From Agarophyton chilense (taxonomy: Eukaryota > Rhodophyta > Florideophyceae > Gracilariales > Gracilariaceae): DNA of 64,000 nt. Shown here in pieces: positions 10,024 to 22,567 of the stretch (positions are counted from its first letter, which is position 1; each line of letters starts with the position of its first letter). The position numbers were made by a program, and so were the translations under genes. A model generated the notes under the pieces. It saw only the letters and a list, made by a program, of their open reading frames with translations, did no database searches and was not told the DNA's origin. Location of the stretch: NCBI GenBank assembly GCA_030374765.1, contig JARGXX010000001.1, positions 1,240,001-1,304,000 on the forward strand, read 5' to 3'.

Positions 10024-10250
10024 GTGCCCATCGCGTGTGAACGGATGGACGCCAGGGCGCGTGCCAGTCGACTATCCACAGGGCGTCATTCACCATCCCT
10101 CGCAAGTATGCCAACAGAAGTGTGCGGGACCGTATGCATGCGGATGTGAGCCACCTAACTGCAGCATGTGAGGAAAACAATATAAAATGGGCGCAGGATC
10201 GTGACAAACCGGTGGGAATTGTGCCCGTTCTGTCACACGAGTCTGTGAGT

Positions 10251-11529
10251 GTCCATGGCTTGCATGCGTCAAGTCGAAATCTGCAAGAGAGATCAATGCA
10301 TCTCCAGAGATGCACCTCCCGAGATGCGTGGAGCAAAATTTTGATTTTTTTATATCACCGAAGGTATCTCCCTTTTGCACGACGGTAAGTATCTCGCTAC
10401 GCTCCACAGCGCTACGACAGCTGTCGGTTTATCGCTAACTCTGTGACAGACACGGCTGGAGTAAGGTGGCTTACCGCTTGCGCAGTCGCCGTTCGCGAGG
10501 GCACTGGAAAACGGGACAGAGTGCGGGAGATACGAAGGTAGTTCTCTATCTTCGTTCCCGCTGCTCCCACGCTGCCCGGACGGCTAGCGCTTTGTTTATT
10601 GTAGGCCCGTTAGGGTCGTGGTGAGCTCGCTGAGCTCCCACGTCCACGTAGGACAGCGAACTACAACCACGGCGCGACAGGTCGCGAACCATCCAGTCGG
10701 TGACAAGCGTAGTGTCATGTTTAAAAGGTACAGAACAACAAGGTAATCATGGCCTTTGGCCATCAACGGCGCCGCGGCCGAAAATTTTCGACGTACAGTG
10801 CGCGAAATCTGGATAAAGCCACCACCCTATTCCTCCTTACTGCCATCCACAGTCGGCAACTGGGACTTTTACTGTAGTCAGTACTTAAAAAACCATTAAA
10901 AACTAGTTTCAGAGCTTTGCAGAACCAGACCTAGCCCACAGTTTTCTGAACTTCACAAAATCCTGAACAAGATAGCGAAATCTAAATAAAGGCCAAAACA
11001 AAGAAACCAGAAATAGAAACTCCCGCCATGTAGCGCCATAAACGGCAAACAGGCTATCTGTGCGATCAGAACGTCTTCTCTCTAAACAAAAGTTGCTTGT
11101 TGGAGTGTTTGGAGGCATCAATTCGCGACTCATGAGACGATGCTAACATTCAGTGCTCAGTTTGATACTGAATATCAGTGACAATTCCTTTAGCGGCAGG
11201 CTAACCTAATTCCAAATTGCGATTTGCGCAGAACGCGCAATTTGAAATTCAGGAGCGATCCAGTAAGACATCTCAAGTCTTTTTACTTTCCAAAAAACTA
11301 CAAATACAATACTTTTCAAAAATATATAAACCCTCCATAATGTGGGTTTTCCTCGCTCATCTTTCAAAAGCCGTCGTTTTCTTGGCTCTGTGCTATACAG
11401 GACCTTCTAACGTTACAATTAGAAACTATTCATAATAAAAAAACCTGTTTTTCCGCGAAAAACGATTAAACACTGTAAGCCAAACAGATCAAAAAATAAA
11501 CGAACGATTTATTCATTCATCTAATGCCC
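10251..11529. other. Intergenic, no gene; small inverted repeats
   Basis: No coding region recognised. A hairpin-like inverted repeat lies at 10618-10641 (GAGCTC arms), and an 8-bp inverted repeat AAATTGCG/CGCAATTT at 11214-11243. The right half becomes AT-rich towards the transposase fossil and may include its non-coding end. Confidence 0.4.
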
Positions 11530-12260
11530 ACAAAAAAACATGTCATAATGCTTCAAATTATTGGCATTGAGTTTGATAAGAGCATAACTCGGCGTGGAAT
11601 GCTCTTAACTCTTTTCTCGTAGCAAATTGACGGTTATTAGCATAAATCCTTCAAGTAAACTCCAAGAGTTTTGAATTGGATTCAAATCTGAAGAATGGGC
11701 AGGTCAGTCCAACAGCTCGATGTTTTTTATTAATCTAGAACTTAAGAATATTTAGAAACATTTATCAGAGCTTTATTCTGCTAAGAAATAACTACTTTAC
11801 GACGATACTTTTCTATCCACGGCGAAAACTTAGACTTTAACATTTTAATGGAACTATTCAAATCAATTTTATTTTTACTATAAACAAAAAAACGTTATGC
11901 ATTTATGAAAACAACCTCTACAAAAGAACAGAAAATCTGGCATTCCTTGATTAAATTTTTTTTCTCACCTTGACGATTATCATGCAAGTAGTATGTCCAT
12001 CCATTAGGACCATCACCATTATTTTTTTCATCACTGCACACAACCACATTCCAGTCGTATGGATAATATCTATCATTGATCACGATCTATTCTAATCGTG
12101 GATTCCGATGCTGTTCGGTGATCAGTAGAGTGAATTTTTTCTTCTTAGATTTCAATGTGCCCAGAGAATCAATTGCAGTGTACCCGTCAAAATTGAAACC
12201 TCGAGATTTAATTTATTTTTCAACGTTCTTTTTTTATATAAACTGCTTTGTTGTAGTCTT
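11530..12260 (-). mobile_element. Tc1/mariner DNA transposon fossil
   Basis: The minus strand reads as a broken Tc1/mariner transposase. Around 12080-11960 it gives WNVVVCSDEK...GDGPNGWTYYLHD, matching the family's second-Asp block (SDEKKF.LDGPDGW). Around 11730-11660 it gives NIELLD*PAHSSDLNPIQN followed by SWSLL, the third-residue block. Further down are YANNRQFATRKEL and NSMP, as in the C-terminus. There are in-frame stops (TGA for Trp after LLD) and shifts of frame, and the catalytic Glu of NPIEN is Gln. Inactive. I could not define the terminal inverted repeats, so the limits are approximate. Confidence 0.85.
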
Positions 12261-12847
12261 TTAGGAATAATTGCCAGTCCTCCGGAGAACTTTGTGGCTA
12301 TTTTTGAGACCGACGTTCGAAGGGGTGAAGCATGCTGAATTATTCTTTACCGGGTAACCATGCCGGATTCAGATGATGGCAGAGGAAAGCAAACTAGGAA
12401 CGAATGTACTTCGCTAAATAATCAAGCAGCCAGACGCTATGTCCGTTCGTGGAGAAATCTAGATGGAACAGCAGGGCACAGAATACAACGAGTGCCCGAA
12501 AATAATTGATCAAGCAAGCTAAAGGGCTCTATGCAGCAAGAACAAATCGTATGGTGCTGGCGACACTCCACACTCTCCTTTTTCAATGGATTGTCTGCGC
12601 TCACGGGGAATACAACTCGCACTACATAATCACGAGCACGCATGCCATTAACCAGTAAGGTTCAAATAGCTGAATTCTTGTACCATCGGTGTGCGAGAGT
12701 GACCTGCGGAAACGAAGTACTGAAAAAGAAGTGGGGGTCCCTCCGGTGAAAGAGGGTAGTCGCAGTAAGCCGTAAATTCTCTTTTTCGTACAGAAGTGCT
12801 GTTTTTCTAAACCGTAACCTTTTGCACTTCTTGGGAAAAGCCTTAAA
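12261..12847. other. Intergenic, no gene seen
   Basis: About 590 bases between the mariner fossil and the gypsy integrase fragment. May hold the transposon's 5' end. No supported feature. Confidence 0.3.
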
Positions 12848-13835
12848 TTAGCATCGCAGCGCGCGCGCGCGCTCGCGGAGTTCCGTGGAAGTTGATCGAC
12901 GATCCATTAGTATGAGCACCAGCTGCGGGACGTCAATGTAGACCTTTGGGATCGATTCGAACGTCTTTTTCTCTGGTGGTAGATTTCGCCACCGGATGGC
13001 GACGAAGAGACCGTCGGTCGTGTCCACTACGCTGAGCAGGCGTGCGATGGGCATGCCAATCTGGAAGGACAGGACATGTGGCATCACCGCACGTGCGTCG
13101 ATCTTACCGTCTGAGTAGAAAATAAGGGACGACGCATGCACGTCCGTGGGCACACCATTGCGCAGGTCTTCTACAGTGTAGTCGTAGTCGTTGACCGTAC
13201 GAAAAATACGGCGAGGCCCACGCCAGCGAAGCGCAAGCTTCTCGCCGGCATGAAAGGCCGACCGGGTATAAAAAACGTAGTCGCCTTCGGCAAACTTGGA
13301 CAGTTTTACGTTGCTGGCCAATCGACGAGCACGTTAGCGGTTGGACTGATGGGAGGCATGCACGAGCGGGAGCAGTTCGGCAACGCGCTTATGAAGCTCT
13401 TGGGCGTTGATGGCTCGTTCGTCGATCGCAGAAAATTAGCGATGGGTGGTGTAGGGTCTTGGGTCGTGAACGCCCGTGAGAGGCGCAACGTTCCATCGAG
13501 CAGGAAACGGGGAGTTGATGAGGACAGATTGGAGGAGCGGCAGCAATTCGGGCCACTCCTTGAAATCCATACGCAGCTCAAAAGTGACCGATAGAAACAT
13601 TCGTATTAGCTTCATGCCGAGCCGTTCAACAGCACCGTTGCTACAAGAAGTATACGAAAGCGTAAAGTGGTGCAGTACCTTGAGAGTCATATTGAGAGAT
13701 TGAACCGTCTCGTTCTTGGAATGGGTAGGACCGTCGGACATCAAGCCCTTTGGTACGTGGAAGGCTGAGCACCAATCGACGATCGCTCGAGCAGAGTGCT
13801 CGGCGACCGTGTCGCGATACGGCATTCATAAGCTA
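12848..13835 (-). mobile_element. Ty3/gypsy integrase fragment (gypsy-0)
   Basis: The minus strand carries the second half of a retroviral-type integrase. At 13825-13436 there is the core with AIVDWCSAFHVPKGLMSDG and NGAVERLGMKLIRMF (Asp and Glu of the DDE triad), then FKEWPELLPLLQSVL. After at least two frame shifts near 13440-13320 it continues at 13321-12848 with KFAEGDYVFYTRS and LRWRGPRRI, the integrase C-terminal and chromodomain-like region. No gag, protease, RT or LTR is attached. It belongs to another lineage than gypsy-1 next to it. Confidence 0.8.
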
Positions 13836-14917
13836 TTGTTTGGGCTTTACTCGATTACGAGAAGTTATGAGAAGAATGACTTCATGGAAAGATTGGGACA
13901 GAAGAAATATAATTAGGAAGTACTTTACTCAGTGTACACTGTAAGGTGCCATCACCAAATTTTTGAGTTATTTAGATAGTTATGTAGTGGCACGCCACGT
14001 GTATGCATTACTGTACAGTACTTGCTTTGCCTCTTGGCACATTAAAGGGCGCAAGGCCCGTGAGGACGGCGAAAGCCAACCAACAACCACCAACCAACTT
14101 AACACCATCTTGGTGAGTCCTAGAAATCCTTAAGTGATTCACCACGAAGGGGCACCTATAGTATCAGTTCTTAACCGTTCTGAGCTGTAGCTCTTGTTCC
14201 GAGGATACCCTCTACTGTTGCGCGTTTACAGCCCTTTTTGTACAGCTTTCTGTGTGTGTGTGTGTGTCTTGTTTTCTCTACTGTTGCCTGGTTGTTTGTG
14301 TTGTCACAAGGGTTGTCGAGCCGATCTCGTGTGCATTATGTACCGCCGCATCTGGACATCCGCTTCGTGAGTACACGTATCTTCCCCGTTGTTCAGGCAC
14401 ACCTGGCCGCTTTCCGGGCACTCCCTTCTTATCTAAGAACCGTCGCTCGCAAGGCGACACCCGCTTTCGCGGTTATTTCTGTGGATACCTACTGCACCGA
14501 GACCTCAACAGGCTTCAGTGGAATACCACATAAATTGGTCTCCTGACTTAGAAAGAAGTACACCTGTGTGTGGAATATTGGTCGCTTTTACCGGAAATAT
14601 CGTGTTTCGCAAGTTGGAATGATCTTCGTTGGATTTACGTGCGTTGTACTGAGATCAGTGAACTGAAGCTTTAAGCGTCATCACGGTATCTACATTGTCA
14701 GAAAACATCTGGAACCGGATCTAATTATTCGCCACGTTCGTCAGTCAACCCCAATATTAGTTGTGAATCTTCACTGCTTGTTTGTTCTATGTGCTAGAAG
14801 TTTCTATCGTTGTCGATATTGGTTGTATCGATCGCGATATATATATTGTTTTCATTGAGAAAATGGGATTGCGTCGGCCGCATTTGTTATCTGGATTGCC
14901 AGTGATAATTTGCCGCC
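13836..14917. other. Probable leader/5' region of gypsy-1
   Basis: No coding sequence. A (TG)n tract lies near 14249-14267. By position this should contain the 5' LTR and leader of gypsy-1, but I could not find a matching 3' repeat, so LTR limits are not called. Confidence 0.35.
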
Positions 14918-17086
14918 ATGCAGACAAAAAGCCGACCGGATTCGGATAGAAGTGAGTCCGCGGCACCCCGCTTAGCCAGCTCTACAGAGGCCGGCAACCG
15001 CCTATATCGTCAGGCGAAGAAGAAGTCGAAATCGACAGAAAGCGCAGTTGCACCTTCGGAGGTTCCGACGACGATCGCTCTCGAGGCTACTACCTCATCT
15101 AAACGTGATATCACGGAAGGTGCAGCCTTGCGAGCTGAATTACAGCAACTCCGTGTGGAATCTGTGACGCAGAAGTTCCGTCTGGAGGAGATAGAAGGTC
15201 AAGTTAACTGGTTAAAATCGTCATTAGAGACGTTAAGTAGAGAGCACACGTCTCTGGAGAATCGAAATCTAGAAACGAATCGGATGGCCGAGACTTTCCG
15301 GACTATCCGAGAAGATCTATATCAATTGGTAGAAGAGCAAGGAAATGCCACAGGGGCCTTACCGGCTATACCGGTTACTGTTGAGGAGTTTATCTCACGT
15401 GTAAACCCTCGCTCAGAGCGATTGGAGACTGTGGTGAATGCACCGTTGCAAATTCCGTACCCGGAAGTACAGGAGGTGGGACTCATCTTTGCTGATGCGC
15501 TGTCGCGCAAGAAAGATTCGAAGAATTCGAAGGTACCGAAGTTATCTTCAAGGCGCTCTAAATCGAAAAAATTCGCAAGAAGACATGACACCGATGGAGA
15601 CGGAGATGATTCCGATTATACGGATTCCAATAGTTCGGATACGGACGATCCCGAGAATGGGAGTTCATCTTCTGATGATACCTCCAGCGAGGAGGACACT
15701 CGCCGTTCGAGAAAGAAAAGAATTGGTAGCTCACTACTGTCGCCCAAGAAGGGACCGCCCTACAAGAATCTGAAACCGCTTTCGTGTACGAACCCGATTT
15801 ACAGGAAGATTACGAATTATCGTGTATGTCGGCTGAAGGTCCGAAAGGGGAAGTGAACAGGTCGCGAGACAGCAAAAGTGAGAGATCACATTAAGCGTCT
15901 GAATATTGGCCTCGATGGTTTTACTTTTTCTGGGAAGGATCCCATTCTTATATTTGAATTTCTCAATCGCTTTGTAGTCGAAGCCGACACGCTGGGGATG
16001 AGTGAAGCTCAAGCATTCGTGGCACTTCCACACTTATCGGTTGGATTTGCATTGGAGCAATACCGTGCCGTGAGTGGTTCACTTACCGTCGATGAAGGAG
16101 GAGTCACCAGTTGGGCCGAAAACGTGCAGTGCTTGCTGCGTAGTGACGCAACGTCTAATGCGATTCGTGAAGCTTATCTGAAACTCATAGATATTACCCA
16201 GAAGCCTGGAGAAAAGGAGGTTGAGTACAGTTCAAGACTGAATAATGCAGCTACACGCTGTGGAAATGTCCTTTCTACGGACGAGAAGATGACACTTGTT
16301 GTCGATGGTCTCGGTCCGACTATCAAGTCATTGGTAGCCTGTCATCGGGAGAAGCACTCGAGAATCAGTTTTCTGGAATTAGTGCAGTATGCATAGGCTG
16401 AAGGTGAAGCAGTTCGCGCTCGTCGCAGAGGTGGACCAAGTCGTCTAGGGACATACCCCGTTGCTAACAGGGATATAAAACGCCCTATCAAGCGAGGCAA
16501 GGTTTTGCATCTGGAGTCGTCAGAGGAATCACGCGTTTCGACGTTTACGCCTCATGATGCCATCTATACTGGAGAAGACGCAGTTAATTATCTGGATGAT
16601 CCAGGGGGATCAGTGCCTACTACAGATTTGCTGTCAACTGATTCCCATGTAGAAGATGATATATTGGCTATGGAGCCAAGCCGTTATCCTTACAGAAGGA
16701 GTCCGATGGTCCCGCCGGCGGATGGATTTACTTCTCAAAAGCCTGGTTGGGTGGATTCCCGTGGTGCAGAACAGCCACAGCTGAGGTTGAACAGGGACGG
16801 CCTGATATGTTATGGGTGCTATGGAAGACATCATTTGTCATCGGAGTGTACTTTGCCCTTTACACAGGTACATCGAGTTGTCTCGAACTATGAAGTTCTC
16901 TCGGAGCCAGAACGAACCCGTATACCGGGACAATCATATTGGAACGCCAATGCTTGGGGACTTGCGGATATGGTATGCAAAACTCATGCGAGAGCTCAGA
17001 ACTCTGAAAGATCACAGGGTTTAGCCCCAGAAGCTCAGAGTAACGCCGATGTGGCGAGGGAGAAACCCGCGTCGTCGGGAAATTAA
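14918..17086 (+). pseudogene. gypsy-1 gag
   Basis: Three open pieces. 14918-15856 (312 aa) has a coiled-coil part (RLEEIEGQVNWLKSSLETLS) and an acidic Asp/Ser tract ending in basic KKRIGSSLLSPKK. 15878-16396 carries the capsid-like region (LDGFTFSGKDPILIFEFLNR). 16505-17086 carries the zinc knuckle CYGCYGRHHLSSEC, a good CX2CX4HX4C. Stops near 15856 and 16396 separate them. Confidence 0.75.
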
Positions 17087-17373
17087 GTGACGGAGCCCTC
17101 AGGGGGTTGGGTGGATTCAAACCCACCATACCGATCGGGGTACCGACATTGTTTCGCTCCTGGGAATTTAAACCGAAGGTCCTACTGAAACCGGGAAGGT
17201 CTTCCAATGTCGGAAACTATGTACAGTTTGATTGTATGTTGAAACGTCTTTGGAGACGATATGTGTGCCCAAGTAGGAGGACGAGTCACGTCATGATTAT
17301 GGTCCGAAGGAACTACAAGGTCTATGCCGACGTCGGCTCTTCTCAGGCACTGTTATCGTGAAGACTCGCTGTA

Positions 17374-17727
17374 TTGGATAGGGGTGCAGGCCCGAACTTT
17401 ATCAGGTTGTCTGAATTTCGTGAAGACGAGCGAGCTCGAATACAACAGGTACAGATACTGGATTTCCGGGATGCGAACAAGAGACCGATAAAGTGTATTG
17501 GAACAGAACGGCTTGTCGTTCGCTTGGAGAATCATGTTGTCCTATTAACTTTTATTGTGTGTATCAAATTGGCTGCACCAGTTGTGCTGGGTTGTGACTA
17601 CTGTGACAAGTTTTTCGAATCGATTCGTCCGAAGAATGGGGAAGTGAGGCTGGACGATGGCTCTACAGTGCCAATCGTGCGCAGACCTCTGCGGCGATCC
17701 GCTTCATTTGCACCGTTACCACCGTAA
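17374..17727 (+). pseudogene. gypsy-1 protease
   Basis: The active-site region reads LDRGAGPNFI, where the family has D-[TS]-G-A-G-P-N. The Thr is replaced by Arg (codon AGG), which should inactivate the aspartic protease. Later VVLGCDYCDKFF is the conserved flap-distal block. Confidence 0.7.
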
Positions 17728-18110
17728 TTGGAATACGAAGCCCTACTGGGCAGAACATCTCCGAAGATTCGGGTGTGAAAACTAACGGTGATACCACCAA
17801 AAAGTCAAACATGGGTGTCAGTCGTTACTGAGAAGCACGGACTTATCGTTATTCAGCCGAACGCAGCACTTTATCACACTAGTGAATTGCTAGTCGCTAA
17901 CGGCATTGCAAAGGTGAGCCCGAAGATCCCTTTCAGGATATTGGTGAGCAATGTTGGCTCTGAACAGCGTCGCTTACACAATCATCAGCTCTTGGGCATG
18001 GGGCTGCCACACCCTTCAAATATGATACCGACACACATAATGTCGGCAGACACCTTAAGAGTAACCCCCACAGGCGAGCAGAAGTCGACAGCGACAGAAG
18101 CGTCGAGAAC

Positions 18111-18971
18111 ATGAAGAACATGAAGGAAGAGAATGTCTCTGAAGAAGAGATGGAAGAAGCCCTCGAGGGCGTGAAGATGGAACACGTTCGTGAGGAGTAT
18201 AAAGGAAGATTGCGCAGATTGCTGCTGACGTTTTCACATATTTGGAGTAAACACATTGGCAAGATCACGGCCACAGAACATCATATTGACGTTGTACCGG
18301 GTACACGACCCATCGCTAAATTACCGTATCAGGCAGGCCCGCGAACTCTTCAGATCGAGCAAGAACACGTGGACTACATGTTGGAGAAGGGAATCATTGA
18401 GGCAGCTCAATCAGCTTGGGCATCTGCAGTGGTCTTTGTTCTCAAAGGAGATAGTTCTTTACGCTTTTGCGTTGACTACAGAAAACTAAATGCAGTAACT
18501 GTGAGGGATACGTATTCATTACCGCGTATGGATGAATGCATCGATAGTCTTGGAGAAGCCAATGTTTTCATTACGCTTTACGCAAATTGGGGATACTGGC
18601 AGATACCAGTCGCCCCAGAAGACCAAGATAAGACTACATTTGCGTGTCACGCAGGCCTGTATCGCTTTAAGCAAATGCCATTTGGTTTGACCAACGCCCC
18701 TGCGACTTTTCAGCGTGCTATCGATATAATATTATCACAGTATAAGTGGAAAAAATGACTTGTTTACTTGGATGACACCATCCTTTTCAGTAAGAATATG
18801 GAAGACCATTTCAGGAATGTTGAGGGAATCCTCGAGAAGTTACAGCGAGCTGGAATTATCTTCAAAGATCAAGAAGTGAGAATGGTTCACGGACTAAGTA
18901 AAATACCTGGGACACAGGATAAAGCCAGGGAAACTAAAAATGGAAGAGGTGCAGACCGCTTCGATTCATAA
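18111..18971 (+). pseudogene. gypsy-1 reverse transcriptase
   Basis: RT blocks are clear: LRFCVDYRKLNAVTVRDTYS, LYRFKQMPFGLTNAPATFQR and, after an in-frame TGA at 18756, LVYLDDTILFSKN with the YLDD catalytic box. The usual LDANSGYWQ is LYANWGYWQ, so the first catalytic Asp is Tyr. Frame breaks follow near 18900. Confidence 0.8.
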
Positions 18972-19107
18972 GTTCAAACCTCCGCGAACGCAGCCGCAAC
19001 TGGGATCCTTTCTCGGACTTTGTAACGTCTACAGACGATTCGTGGCGCGCTACTCGCATATCGCTGCACCTCTTAATGCCTTATTGAAGGAGGGACAACC
19101 CGTCTAA

Positions 19108-19506
19108 TTGAACGAATTCGGAGAAGCCGAAACGGAAGCTATCGCAAAGCTAAAACACGTGCTGACCACAGCTGCTGTGTTATCTCTTCTGAAAACGGAT
19201 CTTCCTTACTCCGTCGATACGGACGCTAGCGAGCATCAGATGGGGTGTGCCCTTTTTCAAACGCACGAAGCCAGCATACGAAATCCTATTGGATACTGGT
19301 CGAGCACACTGCCAGGCAGAAAAGAACTACTCTGTGTCAGAAAAGGAACGCCTTTCTATGGTTTGGGCTCTCACGAACCTCAGACCTTACCTACAGGGGG
19401 CTCACTTTACGGTCAATACCAATCATTCATGCCTGAGATGGCTCATGTCGATTACCGACCCGTCAGGACGTTTAATGCGATGGCGTCTGCGCCTTTAATA
19501 ATTTGA
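19108..19506 (+). pseudogene. gypsy-1 RNase H
   Basis: VDTDASEHQMGCALFQ is the first RNase H block (DTDAS). The frame then shifts near 19300; the alternative frame continues with SVSEKERLSMVWALTNLRPY and HFTVNTNHSCLRWLM. Confidence 0.7.
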
Positions 19507-19744
19507 TTTCACAAATAAATACAAGAAGGGAACTTGAAACGTACACGCTGACGCGTTATCGCAACTCGAGACCTTGAGAGAAACCCAATTGGAAATCGAT
19601 GATGAGATACCATCTTTTGTAACGAAAAATTCGAGAACGAAAGAAGAAGACCTAGGAGATGTAGAAGAAGAAGATTATCAAATGGTATTACTGGTAGCCC
19701 AGACCACGGACACTGATTCAGAAGATCGACTCTAACGAATCTCT

Positions 19745-21252
19745 CTTGAAGAGCTATTACGTGAACAAGTCCCAGATGCCTTCTGCGCGGCTATCCGCTC
19801 TCGTCTTAACGGCGGGAGGTGTTGCCTTTTCGTCTCGACGATCGAGGAATCTTTGCTCGAACTGTTGAATCGAATGAGCAAATCGTTATACCACATGCTC
19901 TCAAGAGCAGAGTACTGCATTTGGCACATTATTAACAGATGTCTGGTCATCCACGAGGCGCGAAGCTGTATGTAACCCTCAAAACGGACTTTTCTTGGCC
20001 AACTTTGGAAATGGATTGTCATGCGACCGCTAAGATGTGCGTATCGTGCGCGAGGAATAGAGTGAAACTCTGGATAAAGAAGAAGCCACTGAAGCTGTTC
20101 CCAGCAATCGCACCTCTACAGTATGTCAGTATTGACATACTTGGGGATTTGATCGGCTCGAAGCGGGGAAACAGATATCTTTTGTTAAGAACTGGCCGCT
20201 TCTCTAAGTTGGTTAAGACTGTTCCGCTGAAACTGATTACTGCTTCCGTGATAGCACGAGCGTTTATCCAACATTTGGTTTACTACGACGGACCACCGAA
20301 TACGCTGCTCTCAGATAATGGCAAGCAATTCGTGGCACGCGTTTTTCAGGATGTATGCAGAATACTTGGAGATAAGAAAGTGATCACCACGACTTATTAT
20401 GCGCAATGTAACGGGCAGGTGGAACGGTACAACCGGACACTACTCGCCGCGATTCGGCACTACATTGGAGAACACCCGAAGGACTGGGATCTGTATACAG
20501 ACACGCTTTGCTACGCGTAATATACGCATGTGCATTCGACGACGAAGCTAACACCCTTTGAATTTGTAATATCTCGCCGGCCAGCGGCTTTGCCAGTCAA
20601 GGTAGATTCGGACAGAACCGAAGAAGAGTCAATGCCGACGCTTGCTCAGTTTAACCTGTGCTGGAGGAATGAGTTGCGCAAACGCACTACACAGGCTGCA
20701 AAAGAGATGGGAAAGGACCAAGCGCGCTACAAGCGTAATTACGACGCGTCAATGCAACGGGCACTCCCGGATATCGGAGTCGGAGGACACGTTTTCGTGA
20801 GAGTGGAAAGGAAATATAACCAGAAAACCGGAGAGGACAAGGAACGGAAACGCTGTCATAAGTTAGCGCCGATCGCTACAGGACCGCATGAAGTTGTCGA
20901 ATTCGAGGAATATACCGTGGTAACACGGAGATGTAATGAGGTGCAGCGCATTTCTCCCGACCGAGTAGTTCGTGCGCCAGATCGAGAAGCTGACGTACAG
21001 CGAGAGGAGTCCACACGTGGAGATATTGACGTGCAGGAGCCACCACAGCCACTAGTTGTGCAGGAGCTCGCGGACATACCGCCGCAGGGCAAAATAATTC
21101 CAAAACTGCCACGTGGTGAAAAGAGTTCGGAGATCCGACTTACAGTGCTGCACAACAGTTCTGTGACAAACGGCGCATCTGCCTATGACATAATCATAGC
21201 TCCCACTGTAGCAGTGAGAGGAGACACGGCGATCCGCACTGTGAGCACGTAG
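19745..21252 (+). pseudogene. gypsy-1 integrase
   Basis: The zinc-binding end shows MSGHPRGAKLYVTLKTDFSW and CHATAKMCVSCARNR. The core has YVSIDILGDLIG, LLSDNGKQFV and NGQVERYNRTL (the D, D, E positions). A stop at 20518 splits the core from 20530-21252, which holds the C-terminal part (VGGHVFVRVERKYN). Upstream, 19745-19940 is frame-shifted. Confidence 0.8.
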
Positions 21253-21282
21253 CGAACTGCAGTCTCTCCCTCAGACCACGCG

Positions 21283-22194
21283 GTGGACGCAAAAGAAATT
21301 GAGGATGAAACCTCACGTATCAGAAGTCGTGAAGGCTCTACAGAGAGCCCTGATGACAGAACAAAATCTCCATTTGGCGCAGGATCAAAAGGAACCGAAG
21401 CTGAGATCAGCAAGCCAATTCCGCAAAACCGATTGAAGAGCGTGACTCTCCCTGAGGAGCGCAGCAGGTCTCAAGAAAAAAAGAAGTCCACAAGGGATAC
21501 TGCAGTTGTGAAGACGACAAATGGAGACAGTATGACTGTACCCGCTGACCCAATAGCGGCGGATAACGAGCATTTAGGGCGACCCCCAGAATATCCGGAC
21601 ATCTTAAATCCGGAAGTGAAGAAGTCCAACGGGGCAAGCCTAAGGCGTACAGTGGAAACTGAAGTGGTGTTTTAGCCGCAAGGTTTGGAAAACCCGAAAA
21701 GGAAGTTGGAAGCACTGGCCAGACCGGAAAGAGTTAGGGAAACCAGACGACTGGCTTTGAGAGCCCCGGATGTGGATGAAACGACAGAACGTGATGACAC
21801 GATTCCGAACGCCATAGCGAACGCTACGGAACTGTTAGAACACTGGTCAGTGGTTGAAAAGGTGAATGATCGTGACGGCCGAGGTGAGAGTCGGCCGGTC
21901 GACCAGGGTTTATATAGACTATTGAACCTTCGAAGAAGAGGTCATAAAGAGTGTTTTCTAATGTACCATTCTAATTGGGTGCCGTGTGAAACATGGTTGC
22001 TTCCACGAGGTTCAATTGCGCATGCGTTTCCAATGTCTCGTTGTCACTTGCTCGATGATGCTGACATTGACAGCTTTGTTGATTGTGACAAGAATGTCAT
22101 CTATAAAGTCATTGTGACGTGTGAGATGACAATGGTCCTTGAAATGACGATTTGGGTCAAAATGAATTATGGGACTGGACCGCCAAAGCACTGA
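21283..22194 (+). pseudogene. gypsy-1 linker between integrase and chromodomain
   Basis: Charged low-complexity open pieces (21283-21675, 21685-22194) with no known domain. They sit in order between integrase and chromodomain and probably belong to the same pol product. Confidence 0.4.
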
Positions 22195-22336
22195 AACTCA
22201 AATAACATACTTAAAGCATAGTATAACTAAATCATAACATAAATGCATAACATAATTGACTAAAAATCCTCTGAATTCCTAACAGGAACCTGTTGACAGG
22301 AGTGTCACCCTGACTGAGGGTTCCGCAACTGAGGAG

Positions 22337-22567
22337 ATGGAATACATGATCGAACGCATTCTAGATCATGGATGGTATGCAAAGGACAACAGTTTACTGT
22401 TTAAAGTGCGTTGGTATGGGTATCAACCCGAAGACGATACATGGGAGCCCATACGCAATCTACCACGATCAAACGTGCTCGCGTACTGCCGACGTGCTAA
22501 ACTGGATGTCCCAGACACTGTTGATGACTCTCTCGTCGGTTTGGCTGTGTCAGGAAAGCCTGATTGA
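22337..22567 (+). pseudogene. gypsy-1 chromodomain
   Basis: A 76-residue frame, with MIERILDHGWYAKDN, LLFKVRWYGYQPEDDTWEP and LPRSNVLAYCRR. The aromatic-cage positions (Y/W of the VRW-YG and DTWEP block) are kept. A group I-like chromodomain that would steer integration towards marked chromatin. Confidence 0.85.

Larger units (their letters stand above)
9528..10250 (-). repeat. Tandem duplication, unit 2
   Basis: Direct copy of 8690-9460 lying upstream of the parent gene. It contains promoter, start codon and GAR-coding region but stops where the methyltransferase domain begins. The left homology edge is at about 9528. Confidence 0.85.
14918..22567 (+). mobile_element. Decayed Ty3/gypsy chromovirus (gypsy-1)
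   Basis: Order on the plus strand is gag, zinc knuckle, protease, reverse transcriptase, RNase H, integrase, chromodomain: the standard Ty3/gypsy order with a C-terminal chromodomain (chromovirus). It is interrupted by many stops and frame shifts in every domain, so it is inactive. It runs tail to tail into gypsy-2 at about 22.6-22.8 kb. It is a different family from gypsy-2, as shown by unlike gag and RT sequence. Confidence 0.9.

Noticed and set aside
13939-14104. Short segment TGTAAG...CTTAACA as gypsy-1 LTR
   Set aside because: Ends not exact inverted repeats, too short for the family and no second copy at the 3' side.
22290-22330. Idea that 22337-22567 is a host chromobox gene
   Set aside because: Position directly after gypsy integrase and linker shows it is the element's own chromodomain.
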